Assembly: GCF_001612885.1 (NCBI RefSeq)
Contig: NZ_BDBH01000009.1
Location: 186,001-250,000, forward strand
Length of the DNA: 64,000 nt
Origin: Nocardia harenae NBRC 108248
Lineage (GTDB): Bacteria; Actinomycetota; Actinomycetes; Mycobacteriales; Mycobacteriaceae
Direction of reading: 5' to 3'
Position 1 is the first letter of the stretch. Each line of letters starts with the position of its first letter. The notes beneath the pieces are model-generated. The model was not told where the DNA came from, searched no databases, and saw only the letters and a program-made list of their open reading frames with translations. Position numbers and translations under genes: made by a program. Shown here piece after piece: positions 16,341-24,250 of this stretch.

Positions 16341-18293
16341 ATGAGTACCGATCTCTTGCGAACCCCGGCCGAATCGGGCGCGGATTCGCACGCGTTGCCG
16401 CAGCGGCGGCGGTTGCACGGGCCGGTGAGTACGCGACGCCAGCGCCGAACGGTGCTGGCCTACACCCTGCTCGCGGTGGTCGGCTTCCTGCCGTCCCTCC
16501 TGGCGGCGGGGGCCGGATGGCAGGCGTTGGGCCTCGGGCTGGTGGTGCCCGGCGGCGGATTCCTGCTGCACGGCGCCGTGGGTGCGGCCGCGATGCTGCT
16601 CACCCTCGTTGCGCTGGCGGTGGCACTGGTGGTGTGGTTCGGTACCGGCAACGTGATCGTGCCGGTGCTCGTGTGGCTGGCGGCGGCCGGTTCGGCCACG
16701 TGGTGGTCAGCGGGAGATCCCGAACCCGGACCGGTGCCCGCGGCCGCGACGGCGGTGATCGTCGCGGCCGTCGCGCTGGCCACGGTTCTGGTCAAGCGCC
16801 GGGCAGTGGCACGAGCGCACCGGCTTCGCGCCGAACGGGAGGCATACCTGCCCGCCGAGATCGCCGCGTATCGGGCACGCCGAGCGCCGGATGCGACCGG
16901 TATCGGCGAACTGGACGACAAGCAACTCGCCCATCTCCGCTGGTTGCTGGAATTGGGCCTGCAGCCGGTCGGAGAGTTCGAGGGTTTCGATATCGTCGAG
17001 CAGTTCCAGCCCTCCGCGCTGCGCTATCAGATCAACCACGTGCAGTATGCGCTCGCCCAGGCGCAGCGGCACTACCTCCCGAATTTCGACGGCTATCTCT
17101 CGCGCGCGCAGGAGAACCTGATCGAGAAACTGGCCGAGCCGAAGGTCTGGGGCTACTGGCGACTGGAGCGGCTGTGGGGACGGCTGAGCCTGCACTACGA
17201 CCCGGCGGCGCGGGAGAACATCATGTTCACGGGGTGGTCGGGGATCTGCCTGAACACCTACAGCGCCACCACCGGCAGCGCGCGCTTCGCCGGCTCCGAT
17301 GCCCTCGAATTCACTCTGGGTAATCCGCGCAAGACCTATCGCCACGGTGCGGAGTCGTTCAATCGATCGCTGGTGGAGAACTTCGGCCGGGCCGAGCACA
17401 CGCTCTTTCCCTGCGAGCCGAACTGGACCTACTCCACGTGCAATCTCTACGGAATCAACAGCATCGCCTCGTATGACGCGGCATTCGGTACCAACCATCT
17501 GGCCGAGGTGCGCGAACCGTTCGTGCGCGGGCTGCGTACCGAGTTCATGGATCCGGCGGGCAACCTGGTGCCGTTCCGCTCCGATCACCTGGGTTTCGGC
17601 GTGCCCGCGAGTACCGGAGTCGTCTTCGCCCAGGCTGCGGGCTGGGCACGACCGACCCTGCCGCGTCTGTCGGAGATGCTGTGGGCCATCGCGTGCCGGG
17701 AGGTCTTCCAGCTCGACGAGGGAGGGCTCGAGCGCAGCCTGGAGACGCTGATGAAGACCGATCCCGGCAACTATCGAAACACCGGGTTGTTCGCGCGCGC
17801 CGTCATCGCGTTCTCGGCGGTCGAAGTCGGCGACTCGGCGGTGGCGAAGGCTGTCTTCGACTGCATGGAACGGTGCAACGATCCCGTCGAGGAGCGCGGC
17901 ACCCGCCGGTTCGGCAACGGCTCGACCTTCTCCAACGCGATCGCGGCACACGCCGCCCTCAGCCGGCCCGGCGACTGGTCCGCACTGATCACCCAGCCCG
18001 CTCCGGCCTCCGCCCGTACCGGGCCGCTGCTCGGCAGCGCCTCCTACGACGAAGTGATGGTCGCGCGCGCCACCAGCGACGGTGATGACCTCGACCTGGT
18101 GCTGTGCCCGGCGCCGACGCGCACCGGCCCGGTGGACGCGTCGCTGCGACTTCGCCGCCTGCGGCCGGGGGGCACCTATCGCGCCGTGTCGCCGAGCGGA
18201 ACGACGGAATTCATCGCCGATCGCCTCGGGGAGGCGGGGATCACGGTCTCGGTCGCCGGACGGTGCGGTGTTCGCGTCGAACCGATCGGATAG
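16341..18293 (+). CDS. Membrane-anchored linalool dehydratase/isomerase-like protein (copy 1)
   Basis: 650 residues. Residues 38-151 hold about four to five hydrophobic segments. From about 190 onward the protein matches the helical-barrel linalool dehydratase/isomerase (LinD) family. The family pair of cysteines with nine-residue spacing is present in 'CEPNWTYSTC' (C358 and C367), matching LinD C171/C180. An 'ENIMFTG' segment matches LinD 'ENIMYKG', and 'PGNYRNTG' occurs further on. In LinD the residue after 'YKG' is the catalytic His129; here it is Trp. LinD is a soluble periplasmic enzyme that isomerises linalool and geraniol and dehydrates linalool to myrcene, so the membrane domain is a clear departure. 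The ATG at 16341 has GGAGA about 6 nt upstream. Substrate is unknown; an isoprenoid alcohol is inferred. Confidence 0.8.
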   Translation: MSTDLLRTPAESGADSHALPQRRRLHGPVSTRRQRRTVLAYTLLAVVGFLPSLLAAGAGWQALGLGLVVPGGGFLLHGAVGAAAMLLTLVALAVALVVWFGTGNVIVPVLVWLAAAGSATWWSAGDPEPGPVPAAATAVIVAAVALATVLVKRRAVARAHRLRAEREAYLPAEIAAYRARRAPDATGIGELDDKQLAHLRWLLELGLQPVGEFEGFDIVEQFQPSALRYQINHVQYALAQAQRHYLPNFDGYLSRAQENLIEKLAEPKVWGYWRLERLWGRLSLHYDPAARENIMFTGWSGICLNTYSATTGSARFAGSDALEFTLGNPRKTYRHGAESFNRSLVENFGRAEHTLFPCEPNWTYSTCNLYGINSIASYDAAFGTNHLAEVREPFVRGLRTEFMDPAGNLVPFRSDHLGFGVPASTGVVFAQAAGWARPTLPRLSEMLWAIACREVFQLDEGGLERSLETLMKTDPGNYRNTGLFARAVIAFSAVEVGDSAVAKAVFDCMERCNDPVEERGTRRFGNGSTFSNAIAAHAALSRPGDWSALITQPAPASARTGPLLGSASYDEVMVARATSDGDDLDLVLCPAPTRTGPVDASLRLRRLRPGGTYRAVSPSGTTEFIADRLGEAGITVSVAGRCGVRVEPIG

Positions 18294-18386
18294 CCGCAGT
18301 GCGATGGTGGCAACGAAATGTGTTGCCGCAACGCAATTTTCGCCAGTTCGCTGCTGCGAGCGCGAATGCGGGCTATGGTCTCCATG

Positions 18387-18408
18387 GAATATAACGATCG
18401 ATACATTC
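18387..18408. promoter_or_regulatory. 22-bp imperfect palindrome before the CrtC/AttH-like gene
   Basis: The arms GAATATAACGA and TCGATACATTC are inverted copies matching at 9 of 11 positions around a central CGATCG. The site ends directly before the AGGAGG ribosome binding site of the gene at 18419. A repressor bound here would block transcription or initiation; the adjoining TetR gene at 19417 is the likeliest partner. Confidence 0.5.
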
Positions 18409-18418
18409 AGGAGGCGTG

Positions 18419-19420
18419 ATGTCGATCCCCACCTACGGCGACTTCGATTTCCAGACCGTCGTGGACACCTACGACCCGAAGCTGGCCGATCTGCAACCCC
18501 ACCATCACCGGCACGGGCTGACGTTGCAGGTGCAGTACTTCTACGGGACGCTGCGCGACTCCGACGGCGTGACGTGGGCGTTGGAGCGCAAGTTCATCGG
18601 CCCCATGACCGGCGGCGTGTGGCTGATGAACGACGCGAGCGGCGACCTGAACCTGCACGTGGGCGCGCTGACGTCCGCGCGGGGCGAATCCATCCGCACG
18701 ATCGAGCCGTCCAAGCGCGTCTGGCGTAATCACCTCATGCACACGATGTCGGAGAAGTTCGGCGTCGCGAGCGAGCCGATGGAGCTGGCCATCGACGACG
18801 AGGGGATCCGGTGGTCGGAAGGCGAGCTGTTCGATCTCGCGGGCCCGCTGCAGGGGCCGGGATTCCAGTTCTACGCCCCCGCCCGCGACGAACCGCTGTT
18901 CTACAGCACTCAGGTCTACTGGGTCACCGGCACGATCGGGGGCAAGCCCGCCGAGGGGTTCGTCGGGCTCGACAACGGCTATTGGACCCACGGCGTCGAG
19001 TGGAAGGAATACCGCTACTTCCGTGATCTCGAGGTCTCGTGGGAGGTGTTCGGCAACAAGTTCACCGACGGCTCGATCGAGTACGGTGTGATCGTCAAGG
19101 GCCGCCGCGGCTGGTCGGGTGCGGCAACATTCGAGTCGGGTAAGCTGATCGCCAAAACCGATCAGGTCGGCGCGGTCTACGATCTCGACGACGAGGGCTT
19201 CATCAACAGCATAAACTTCGACATCGGCGGTCAGGGCTACACGTTCACCGGTGGGGAGACGGGGAGAATGCACCATTTCGGCGAGGCCCGCTGGGGTAAC
19301 TACACCTCGCAGGGAGGTGTCACCCGGCGTGTCGGTGACGCCCGGGAACTGGACTTCGGATACAGCTGGATCGAGTTCTTCCCCACCCGGATCACCGCGG
19401 ACGGACTCACCTCTGGATGA
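18419..19420 (+). CDS. CrtC/AttH-like (lipocalin-type) protein of unknown function
   Basis: 333 residues, rich in beta-strand and aromatic residues ('QVQYFYGTL', 'FQFYAPARDEPLFYSTQVYWVTG', 'GYSWIEFFPTR'). The overall look is that of the CrtC/AttH fold, two lipocalin-like barrels, which includes carotenoid 1,2-hydratase. No signal peptide or membrane segment is seen. A role in hydrating or binding an isoprenoid is suggested by the family resemblance and by the flanking LinD-like genes, but I do not see decisive catalytic residues. ATG 18419 is chosen over the GTG at 18416 because AGGAGG ends 4 nt before it. Its stop overlaps the TetR start (ATGA). Confidence 0.7.
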   Translation: MSIPTYGDFDFQTVVDTYDPKLADLQPHHHRHGLTLQVQYFYGTLRDSDGVTWALERKFIGPMTGGVWLMNDASGDLNLHVGALTSARGESIRTIEPSKRVWRNHLMHTMSEKFGVASEPMELAIDDEGIRWSEGELFDLAGPLQGPGFQFYAPARDEPLFYSTQVYWVTGTIGGKPAEGFVGLDNGYWTHGVEWKEYRYFRDLEVSWEVFGNKFTDGSIEYGVIVKGRRGWSGAATFESGKLIAKTDQVGAVYDLDDEGFINSINFDIGGQGYTFTGGETGRMHHFGEARWGNYTSQGGVTRRVGDARELDFGYSWIEFFPTRITADGLTSG

Positions 19421-20079
19421 CCGCTGGGCCAACGGGAGCCAGGCGTCGCTCCGGTCGTCCGCCGGCCGGAGCGGATTCCGTGCGGGATGCCCTGCTCCGT
19501 GCCGGGGCGACGCATTTCAGTAAATCCGGCTACGCCGGTGCGAGCATCCGCGACATTCTGGCCGACGCGGGCGCGACCGCGCCCGCGCTGTATCACCACT
19601 TCGGTAACAAGCCCGGACTGTACATCGCCACGGCGACCGAGGCGCAGAACCACGTATTCGACACGTTCCGGTCGGCGGTGACCGGCAGGCGTTCCCGGGC
19701 GGATCGGGTCTCGGCACTGCTCGACGCCGCGGTGGCGCTGCGACGAGAGCACCCGTACGCCGCCGAATACCTGGTCGTCGTGGATCGCGATATCGCCCGC
19801 CATCCCGAGCTCGGCGAGCTGGCTGCCTTCGGCGCGCGCTTCGACGAGTTCTGGAGGGGGCTGGTCGGTGCGCAATCCGATCGAGGCACCGCGATCGGAT
19901 TGCGCGCCCTCGTGCAAGGCGTCTTGGTGATGGGTGGCCCGACCATGCCCATCACGGATGTGGAGGCGGGCGCGCAGGCCCTGCAGCGGCTGTTGCGAGC
20001 GGGGATCGACTCGCCGCCTCGAGCGGGCGAGTCCTCGACGGAAGGTGCGGCTTCCGCGGTGGCGAAGCCGCCGCCGTGA
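19417..20079 (+). CDS. TetR/AcrR-family transcriptional regulator
   Basis: 220 residues with 'ASIRDILADAGATAPALYHHF' as the helix-turn-helix (about residues 44-64). It overlaps the CrtC/AttH-like gene by 4 nt and so is probably co-expressed and autoregulated through the palindrome at 18387-18408. The C-terminal domain has the usual TetR_C helices ('LRALVQGVLVMGG'). It faces another TetR gene tail to tail. Confidence 0.9.
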   Translation: MTAGPTGARRRSGRPPAGADSVRDALLRAGATHFSKSGYAGASIRDILADAGATAPALYHHFGNKPGLYIATATEAQNHVFDTFRSAVTGRRSRADRVSALLDAAVALRREHPYAAEYLVVVDRDIARHPELGELAAFGARFDEFWRGLVGAQSDRGTAIGLRALVQGVLVMGGPTMPITDVEAGAQALQRLLRAGIDSPPRAGESSTEGAASAVAKPPP

Positions 20080-20110
20080 CCAGGCCCCTGGCACCCTGCG
20101 TCGAACTCGG

Positions 20111-20141
20111 GCCGCTCGGCGAGATCCGTGCGCCGAGCGGC
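20111..20141. terminator. Bidirectional hairpin terminator between convergent tetR genes
   Basis: A perfect 11-bp stem (GCCGCTCGGCG / CGCCGAGCGGC) with a 9-nt loop lies in the 75-bp gap between the two converging TetR genes. There is no U-run, as is usual in actinobacteria. Confidence 0.7.
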
Positions 20142-20154
20142 TGTCGAGGCGTCG

Positions 20155-20784
20155 CTACCGGCGCGCTCGTCCGAGGAGGAAATCGACGAGATCGGCGGCG
20201 TAGTTCGTGCCCGGGGTACTGAGCGTCGTCCCGTCGCGCCTGGCCAGTGACTCGTAGAGCGCCGCGCCGGCCAGCAAGCCGGTGAGCATCGTCGCCGACA
20301 CGTCCGCGTCGAGTTCACCGCGGTCGAGCCCGCGCTGGATGATCGCCTCCGCGGCGTGCAGCGTGTGCTCCGCGGCGACGTCTCCGACGGCGGCGTGCAA
20401 CGGTGACTGCCGCTGCACCTCGATCATCATCCGAATCACCACCGGCCCGTCGGGGGAGGCGAAGTAGTCCATCAATCCCGCTGTGAAAGCGATCAACTCG
20501 GTACGCAGGTCTCCGGTTTCGCGGATCTGCAACGCGAAGTCGGTCCGGCGCAGTGCGTCGATCAGGAGGTCGGGCGCCGAGGCCCACCGTCGGTAGAGAG
20601 CGGGCTTGCCCACATCGGCCCGCTTGCTGACGGATTCGAACGTGACCGCCGCCTGGCCGCCTTCGGCATAGAGCATTCGCGCTGCCTGCAGGCATCGGCG
20701 ACTGATTTCGGGGTCGCGCGGTCTGCCGCCGCGTTCGACTGCCGAATCCGACCGGAGCGTCAAGCCGCGCACCTTCTCGCGCAC
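20155..20784 (-). CDS. TetR/AcrR-family transcriptional regulator
   Basis: About 209 residues from the GTG at 20784. The helix-turn-helix sequence is 'VTFESVSKRADVGKPALYRRW', followed by a TetR_C_16/AcrR-like domain. The frame stays open far upstream, over the second LinD-like gene, so the start is uncertain: GTG 20784, GTG 20772 and TTG 20763 are all in frame, and the TTG has AAGG about 9 nt upstream. It is divergent from the second LinD-like gene. The ACGTAC inverted repeat between them is the probable operator. Confidence 0.85.
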   Translation of the reverse strand: MREKVRGLTLRSDSAVERGGRPRDPEISRRCLQAARMLYAEGGQAAVTFESVSKRADVGKPALYRRWASAPDLLIDALRRTDFALQIRETGDLRTELIAFTAGLMDYFASPDGPVVIRMMIEVQRQSPLHAAVGDVAAEHTLHAAEAIIQRGLDRGELDADVSATMLTGLLAGAALYESLARRDGTTLSTPGTNYAADLVDFLLGRARR

Positions 20785-20824
20785 GTGGTCATTGACGAAG
20801 TCTACCGCCCGGATTAGCCTACTA

Positions 20825-20843
20825 ACGTACTGTAATCGTACGT
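20825..20843. promoter_or_regulatory. Inverted repeat ACGTAC-N7-GTACGT, candidate TetR operator
   Basis: Perfect 6-bp arms separated by 7 bp lie in the AT-rich divergent region between the TetR gene (start near 20784) and the second LinD-like gene (start 20929). The position, about 85 bp before the LinD-like ATG and 40 bp before the regulator start, suits an operator that controls both directions. Confidence 0.55.
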
Positions 20844-20928
20844 AATTATGCGGAAGCAATTCTTCCCCCACACCTCCGCTGCGGCAGCACTCTGCGCCCG
20901 CGAGGGGAACCTCGAGATTCGAGATGTC

Positions 20929-22818
20929 ATGACAACGACCAGAGAACCCGAGATATTGCACACCCGTGCGGGAGCGAGTGGTTCGGTGCTGCGCAGGCAC
21001 CGGTTCCGAGCGCTCGGCACATGGGCGGTCACGGCCTTCGTGGGGATTCTGCCCATTCTCGCCGACGCGCCCGACGGACTCGCGGCGGCCGGACTCGGAC
21101 TGTGGTTTCCGGGGGCCGGTTTCCTCTACGGTGGCCTGTGGTGGGCGACCGTGCTGACGCTGCTCGCGTTCGTCGTCGCCATGGCACTGTGGGTTCTCAT
21201 GGGCGGGTTCGTCTTTCCCGTCGGGGTGTGGGCGGGGACGGTACTGCTGGCCGGGGTGACCGCCGGGCAGGAGTGGGCGCCCGCCCGCGTGGTCGTGCCC
21301 GCGACCGCCGCGGTCGTGATCGCGGCGGTCGGGGCGGCGATGTTGTCGCGCAGGCGGACGACGCGGCGACTCGGCGAGCGGGCGGCCGACGAGCTGGCGA
21401 CGGTGGCGTTCCGGGAGCCGGAATTGCGCAACCCCGTACCCGGCGAGCTCGACGAGAAGGACCTCGCCGAACTCCGGTATCTGCTCGACCGCGCGCTGCA
21501 GCCGGTAGACGAGTTCGCAGGCTTCAACACCATCGACCAGTTCCGGGAGAGCGCTTGGCGCTACCAGCTCGTCACCATGAACTACGCACTGGCCGCCCTT
21601 CAGGTGAATCATCTCCACGCCTTCACCGGCTATGTGCAACAAGCGCAACGCAACGCGATCGTGAAGATGACGGACCGCCGCGTCTGGCACTACTGGCGCA
21701 TCGAGAATCTGGTCGGCAACTTCAAGTTCGGCGCCGATCCGATCCGGTACGAGAACATCATGTATTCGGGATGGTGGGCGCTGGCGCTCGGCGCCTACGA
21801 GCGAGCCACCGGCGACCTGCAGTTCTCCGAGCCGGGGGCACTCACACTCGTGGACAAACCCGGGCGCGAGTACGTCTACGACTATCCGGCGATCGTCGAG
21901 GCGATCGTCGGCCAGTTCGACGACCGTGCGCTGACATTCTTTCCGTGCGAACCGAACTGGGTGTTCACCGTCTGCAATCTGTACGGGATGGGCGGCGCGT
22001 TGCTGTTCGATCGCGTACACGGCACGAGGCACGGTTCGGATCGGCTGGACCGGTTCAACGAGATCCTCGAATCGGAATTCACCCGGTGTGACGGTGGCGC
22101 TGTCGTCATCGCGTCACGCCGTACCGGGCTGACCCTGTCGACCTCGGAACCGTTCTCCGCGGCCTCCAATACGTGGCTGACCAACATCGTCTCGCCGCGG
22201 CAGGCGCAGGTCGCCTGGGAACTGGCACGGCGCTTCAACATCCAGCGCACCCACGGTGATCTGCATGCCATCGTCCCGAAGGGGGCGGGGTTGGTCGACC
22301 CCGGCAACTATCGGTTGACCGGAGCCTGGTACTGGGCGTCGTCGATGGTCAGCGCTCGGGAAATGGGCGACCACGAACTGTACGAGGTCGCCGCGCAGAA
22401 GTTCGACGCGTTGAAGCCGATGAATCCCGATGCCGAGCATCCGTCCGAATATCACCGGTCGCTGTTCTGTCGAGCGATGGCGTGTGTGGGGCGGTTCGGG
22501 GCGCAGGACATGTGGTACCGGTTCGGCCACGGGGATATCACCGAACCCGCGACGGCGGGCGCGCATCTGAGCGAAATTTCGTACCGCGAGGCCCACGTCG
22601 CGGCCGCCCACCGCGACGGTGAGCGGTTGCGCCTGGTGCTGCGACCGGCGGCCGGGCCGGTCGGCGCCGCACTGCGGGTGGGCGGCCTGCGGCCCGGACG
22701 ACGCTACCGGGCAGCGGGGACGGTGGAGCCCGAGGTCACGGCCGACAACAGGGGTTTCGCCACCGCGACGGCGCGGGTCGACGGGCGCACCGAAGTAGTC
22801 TTCGGTCCGGCAGAGTAG
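20929..22818 (+). CDS. Membrane-anchored linalool dehydratase/isomerase-like protein (copy 2)
   Basis: 629 residues, collinear with copy 1. About four to five hydrophobic segments (residues roughly 25-130) precede a LinD-like catalytic domain. The paired cysteines are in 'CEPNWVFTVC' (C340, C349). 'ENIMYSG' is followed by Trp where LinD has His129, and 'DRVHGTRHGS' aligns with LinD 'DRLHGTDYR'. The two copies are clearly diverged, so they may differ in substrate or form a hetero-oligomer. An upstream in-frame ATG at 20848 would start right after the operator; 20929 is preferred because the protein then begins like copy 1. The 369-bp stretch after the gene (22819-23187) holds no convincing gene. 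Confidence 0.8.
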   Translation: MTTTREPEILHTRAGASGSVLRRHRFRALGTWAVTAFVGILPILADAPDGLAAAGLGLWFPGAGFLYGGLWWATVLTLLAFVVAMALWVLMGGFVFPVGVWAGTVLLAGVTAGQEWAPARVVVPATAAVVIAAVGAAMLSRRRTTRRLGERAADELATVAFREPELRNPVPGELDEKDLAELRYLLDRALQPVDEFAGFNTIDQFRESAWRYQLVTMNYALAALQVNHLHAFTGYVQQAQRNAIVKMTDRRVWHYWRIENLVGNFKFGADPIRYENIMYSGWWALALGAYERATGDLQFSEPGALTLVDKPGREYVYDYPAIVEAIVGQFDDRALTFFPCEPNWVFTVCNLYGMGGALLFDRVHGTRHGSDRLDRFNEILESEFTRCDGGAVVIASRRTGLTLSTSEPFSAASNTWLTNIVSPRQAQVAWELARRFNIQRTHGDLHAIVPKGAGLVDPGNYRLTGAWYWASSMVSAREMGDHELYEVAAQKFDALKPMNPDAEHPSEYHRSLFCRAMACVGRFGAQDMWYRFGHGDITEPATAGAHLSEISYREAHVAAAHRDGERLRLVLRPAAGPVGAALRVGGLRPGRRYRAAGTVEPEVTADNRGFATATARVDGRTEVVFGPAE

Positions 22819-23146
22819 GGGATGATCGTCAGTGGCTTGCTGTATTCTCGGCGCCTACGCGATGGCCATGCTCGTCGGTGCCTGCCGCAAGGTCGCAGGC
22901 GCCTGTCGCCGGATGCGGCGCACGACGGCGGCTCCCGAGCGGAACTCCGACGCGTGGGCCGCGTAGCGGGCGCCGCGTCCCACCCGGTACCGATGCGATG
23001 AGTGGTGGCGTCGCCGGCATCCGGCCGCGGGGCTGATCGCGATCTTCGGTGGGTGGATGCCGATAAACCATGGGATCGCCGGTATTTCGCTCCGGTCGTG
23101 CCGATCCTGTGGTCGGCGGTACTTGACCGAGCGACCGTGATCTATC

Positions 23147-23168
23147 TAATATATTGTTTGTTATATTA
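23147..23168. promoter_or_regulatory. AT-rich inverted repeat TAATATA-N8-TATATTA before the AveC-like gene
   Basis: The 369-bp gap 22819-23187 is gene-free as far as I can see. Its last 50 bp are strikingly AT-rich and include perfect 7-bp inverted arms spaced by 8 bp, ending 19 bp before the GTG of the AveC-like gene. The segment just before it, TCTATCTAAT (23141-23150), recurs as its reverse complement ATTAGATAGA at 25075-25084, before the acyl-CoA dehydrogenase gene. Confidence 0.55.
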
Positions 23169-23187
23169 ATTCGGGCGAGGAGCGCGG

Positions 23188-24237
23188 GTGGCGGACGTAA
23201 AGGTTCAGTCGAGCGAGGCGCTCGCACCCCCGCCGCCTCGGCCCGTCCGTCCGGTGGTGGTGTGGTCGGTTGCCGGCGCGGGTGCGCTGGTGTTGCAGTT
23301 CTACGTCTTCGCCTCGTGGCTGAGCACCGACGCGGCGCCGGTCATTGCCACCGGTGTTCCCCGCTCGACCTGGGTGTTCGTCATCGTGTTCCAGGTCGCG
23401 ATGACTTCGGCGGCGGTGTTCGCGCTCTGTTACGTCGGCCGGGGAGTCATCCGGGAGCGGCGGGTCACCATCGAGGCGGCCCTGCTGATCGGCTACGCGT
23501 CGTGTTTCTGGCAGGACCCGATCACCCCGAACTATTTGCGCGTCACCTTCTACTACAGCTCGGCCTTCGTGAACCAGGGCTCGTGGGGGCACCACATCCC
23601 GGGCTGGATCAGTCCCAACAGCTCCGTGTGGGTCGAGCCCTTCTTTCTCACCGGTTCGTCCTACCTGGCGATGATCCTGACCGCTATCCAGGGGCGCAAC
23701 GCCATGCGGTGGATCAAGCGGCGCAGGCCACAGACCAACGTCGCCGGGCTGCTGTTCACCGGCTGGCTGGTAGTCGCGTCGACCGACTTCCTGCTGGAGA
23801 ATCTGTTCGTTCGCACGGGCGTCTACGCGTTTCCCGGAACCATCCATGGCTTGTCGATATCCGGCGGGACCATTCATCAGGTCCCGGTATACGAGTCCAT
23901 GACGTGGGGACTGGTCTGGGCGACGGGCGCGGCGATCCTGTACTTCGTCGACGACCGTGGGCAGTCATTCGTCGAGAAGGGAATCGACAGTTTCCCGCTC
24001 GGGCTGCGACACCGCGGGCTGTTCAAGATTCTGTCGTGCGTCGGCGTCCTCAACCTCGCCTACATTTTCTGCTTCGCGATCCCGTACAACCTGATCTCGC
24101 TGCACATCGACCCGTTCCCGGAAGGCTATCCCAGCCACCTGAACAACGGGATATGCGGTGTGGGCACGCCCTATGCCTGTCCCGACCCGGGTCTTCCGAT
24201 GAATCTGCCGAACGCCCCGGTGCCGCCCCCGCCCTGA
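23188..24237 (+). CDS. Spirocyclase AveC-like polytopic membrane protein
   Basis: 349 residues with about seven hydrophobic segments and conserved polar stretches between them ('WQDPITPNY', 'GSWGHHIPGW', 'STDFLLENLFVRTGVY'). The layout matches the AveC family, named after the dual-function spirocyclase/dehydratase of avermectin biosynthesis. Most family members in Nocardia and mycobacteria lie in lipid or steroid clusters and are uncharacterised. A dehydration or cyclisation role on a lipophilic substrate in the membrane fits its LinD-like neighbours but is inferred. GTG 23188 follows GAGGAG by about 7 nt. The C-terminus is a proline-rich tail. Confidence 0.8.
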   Translation: MADVKVQSSEALAPPPPRPVRPVVVWSVAGAGALVLQFYVFASWLSTDAAPVIATGVPRSTWVFVIVFQVAMTSAAVFALCYVGRGVIRERRVTIEAALLIGYASCFWQDPITPNYLRVTFYYSSAFVNQGSWGHHIPGWISPNSSVWVEPFFLTGSSYLAMILTAIQGRNAMRWIKRRRPQTNVAGLLFTGWLVVASTDFLLENLFVRTGVYAFPGTIHGLSISGGTIHQVPVYESMTWGLVWATGAAILYFVDDRGQSFVEKGIDSFPLGLRHRGLFKILSCVGVLNLAYIFCFAIPYNLISLHIDPFPEGYPSHLNNGICGVGTPYACPDPGLPMNLPNAPVPPPP

Positions 24238-24250
24238 CCGGAAGCTGATA

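Noticed and set aside
22829-23227. 132-codon minus-strand frame in the gap before the AveC-like gene
   Set aside because: No ribosome binding site, Arg/Pro-rich translation, and it runs through the AT-rich promoter of the AveC-like gene.
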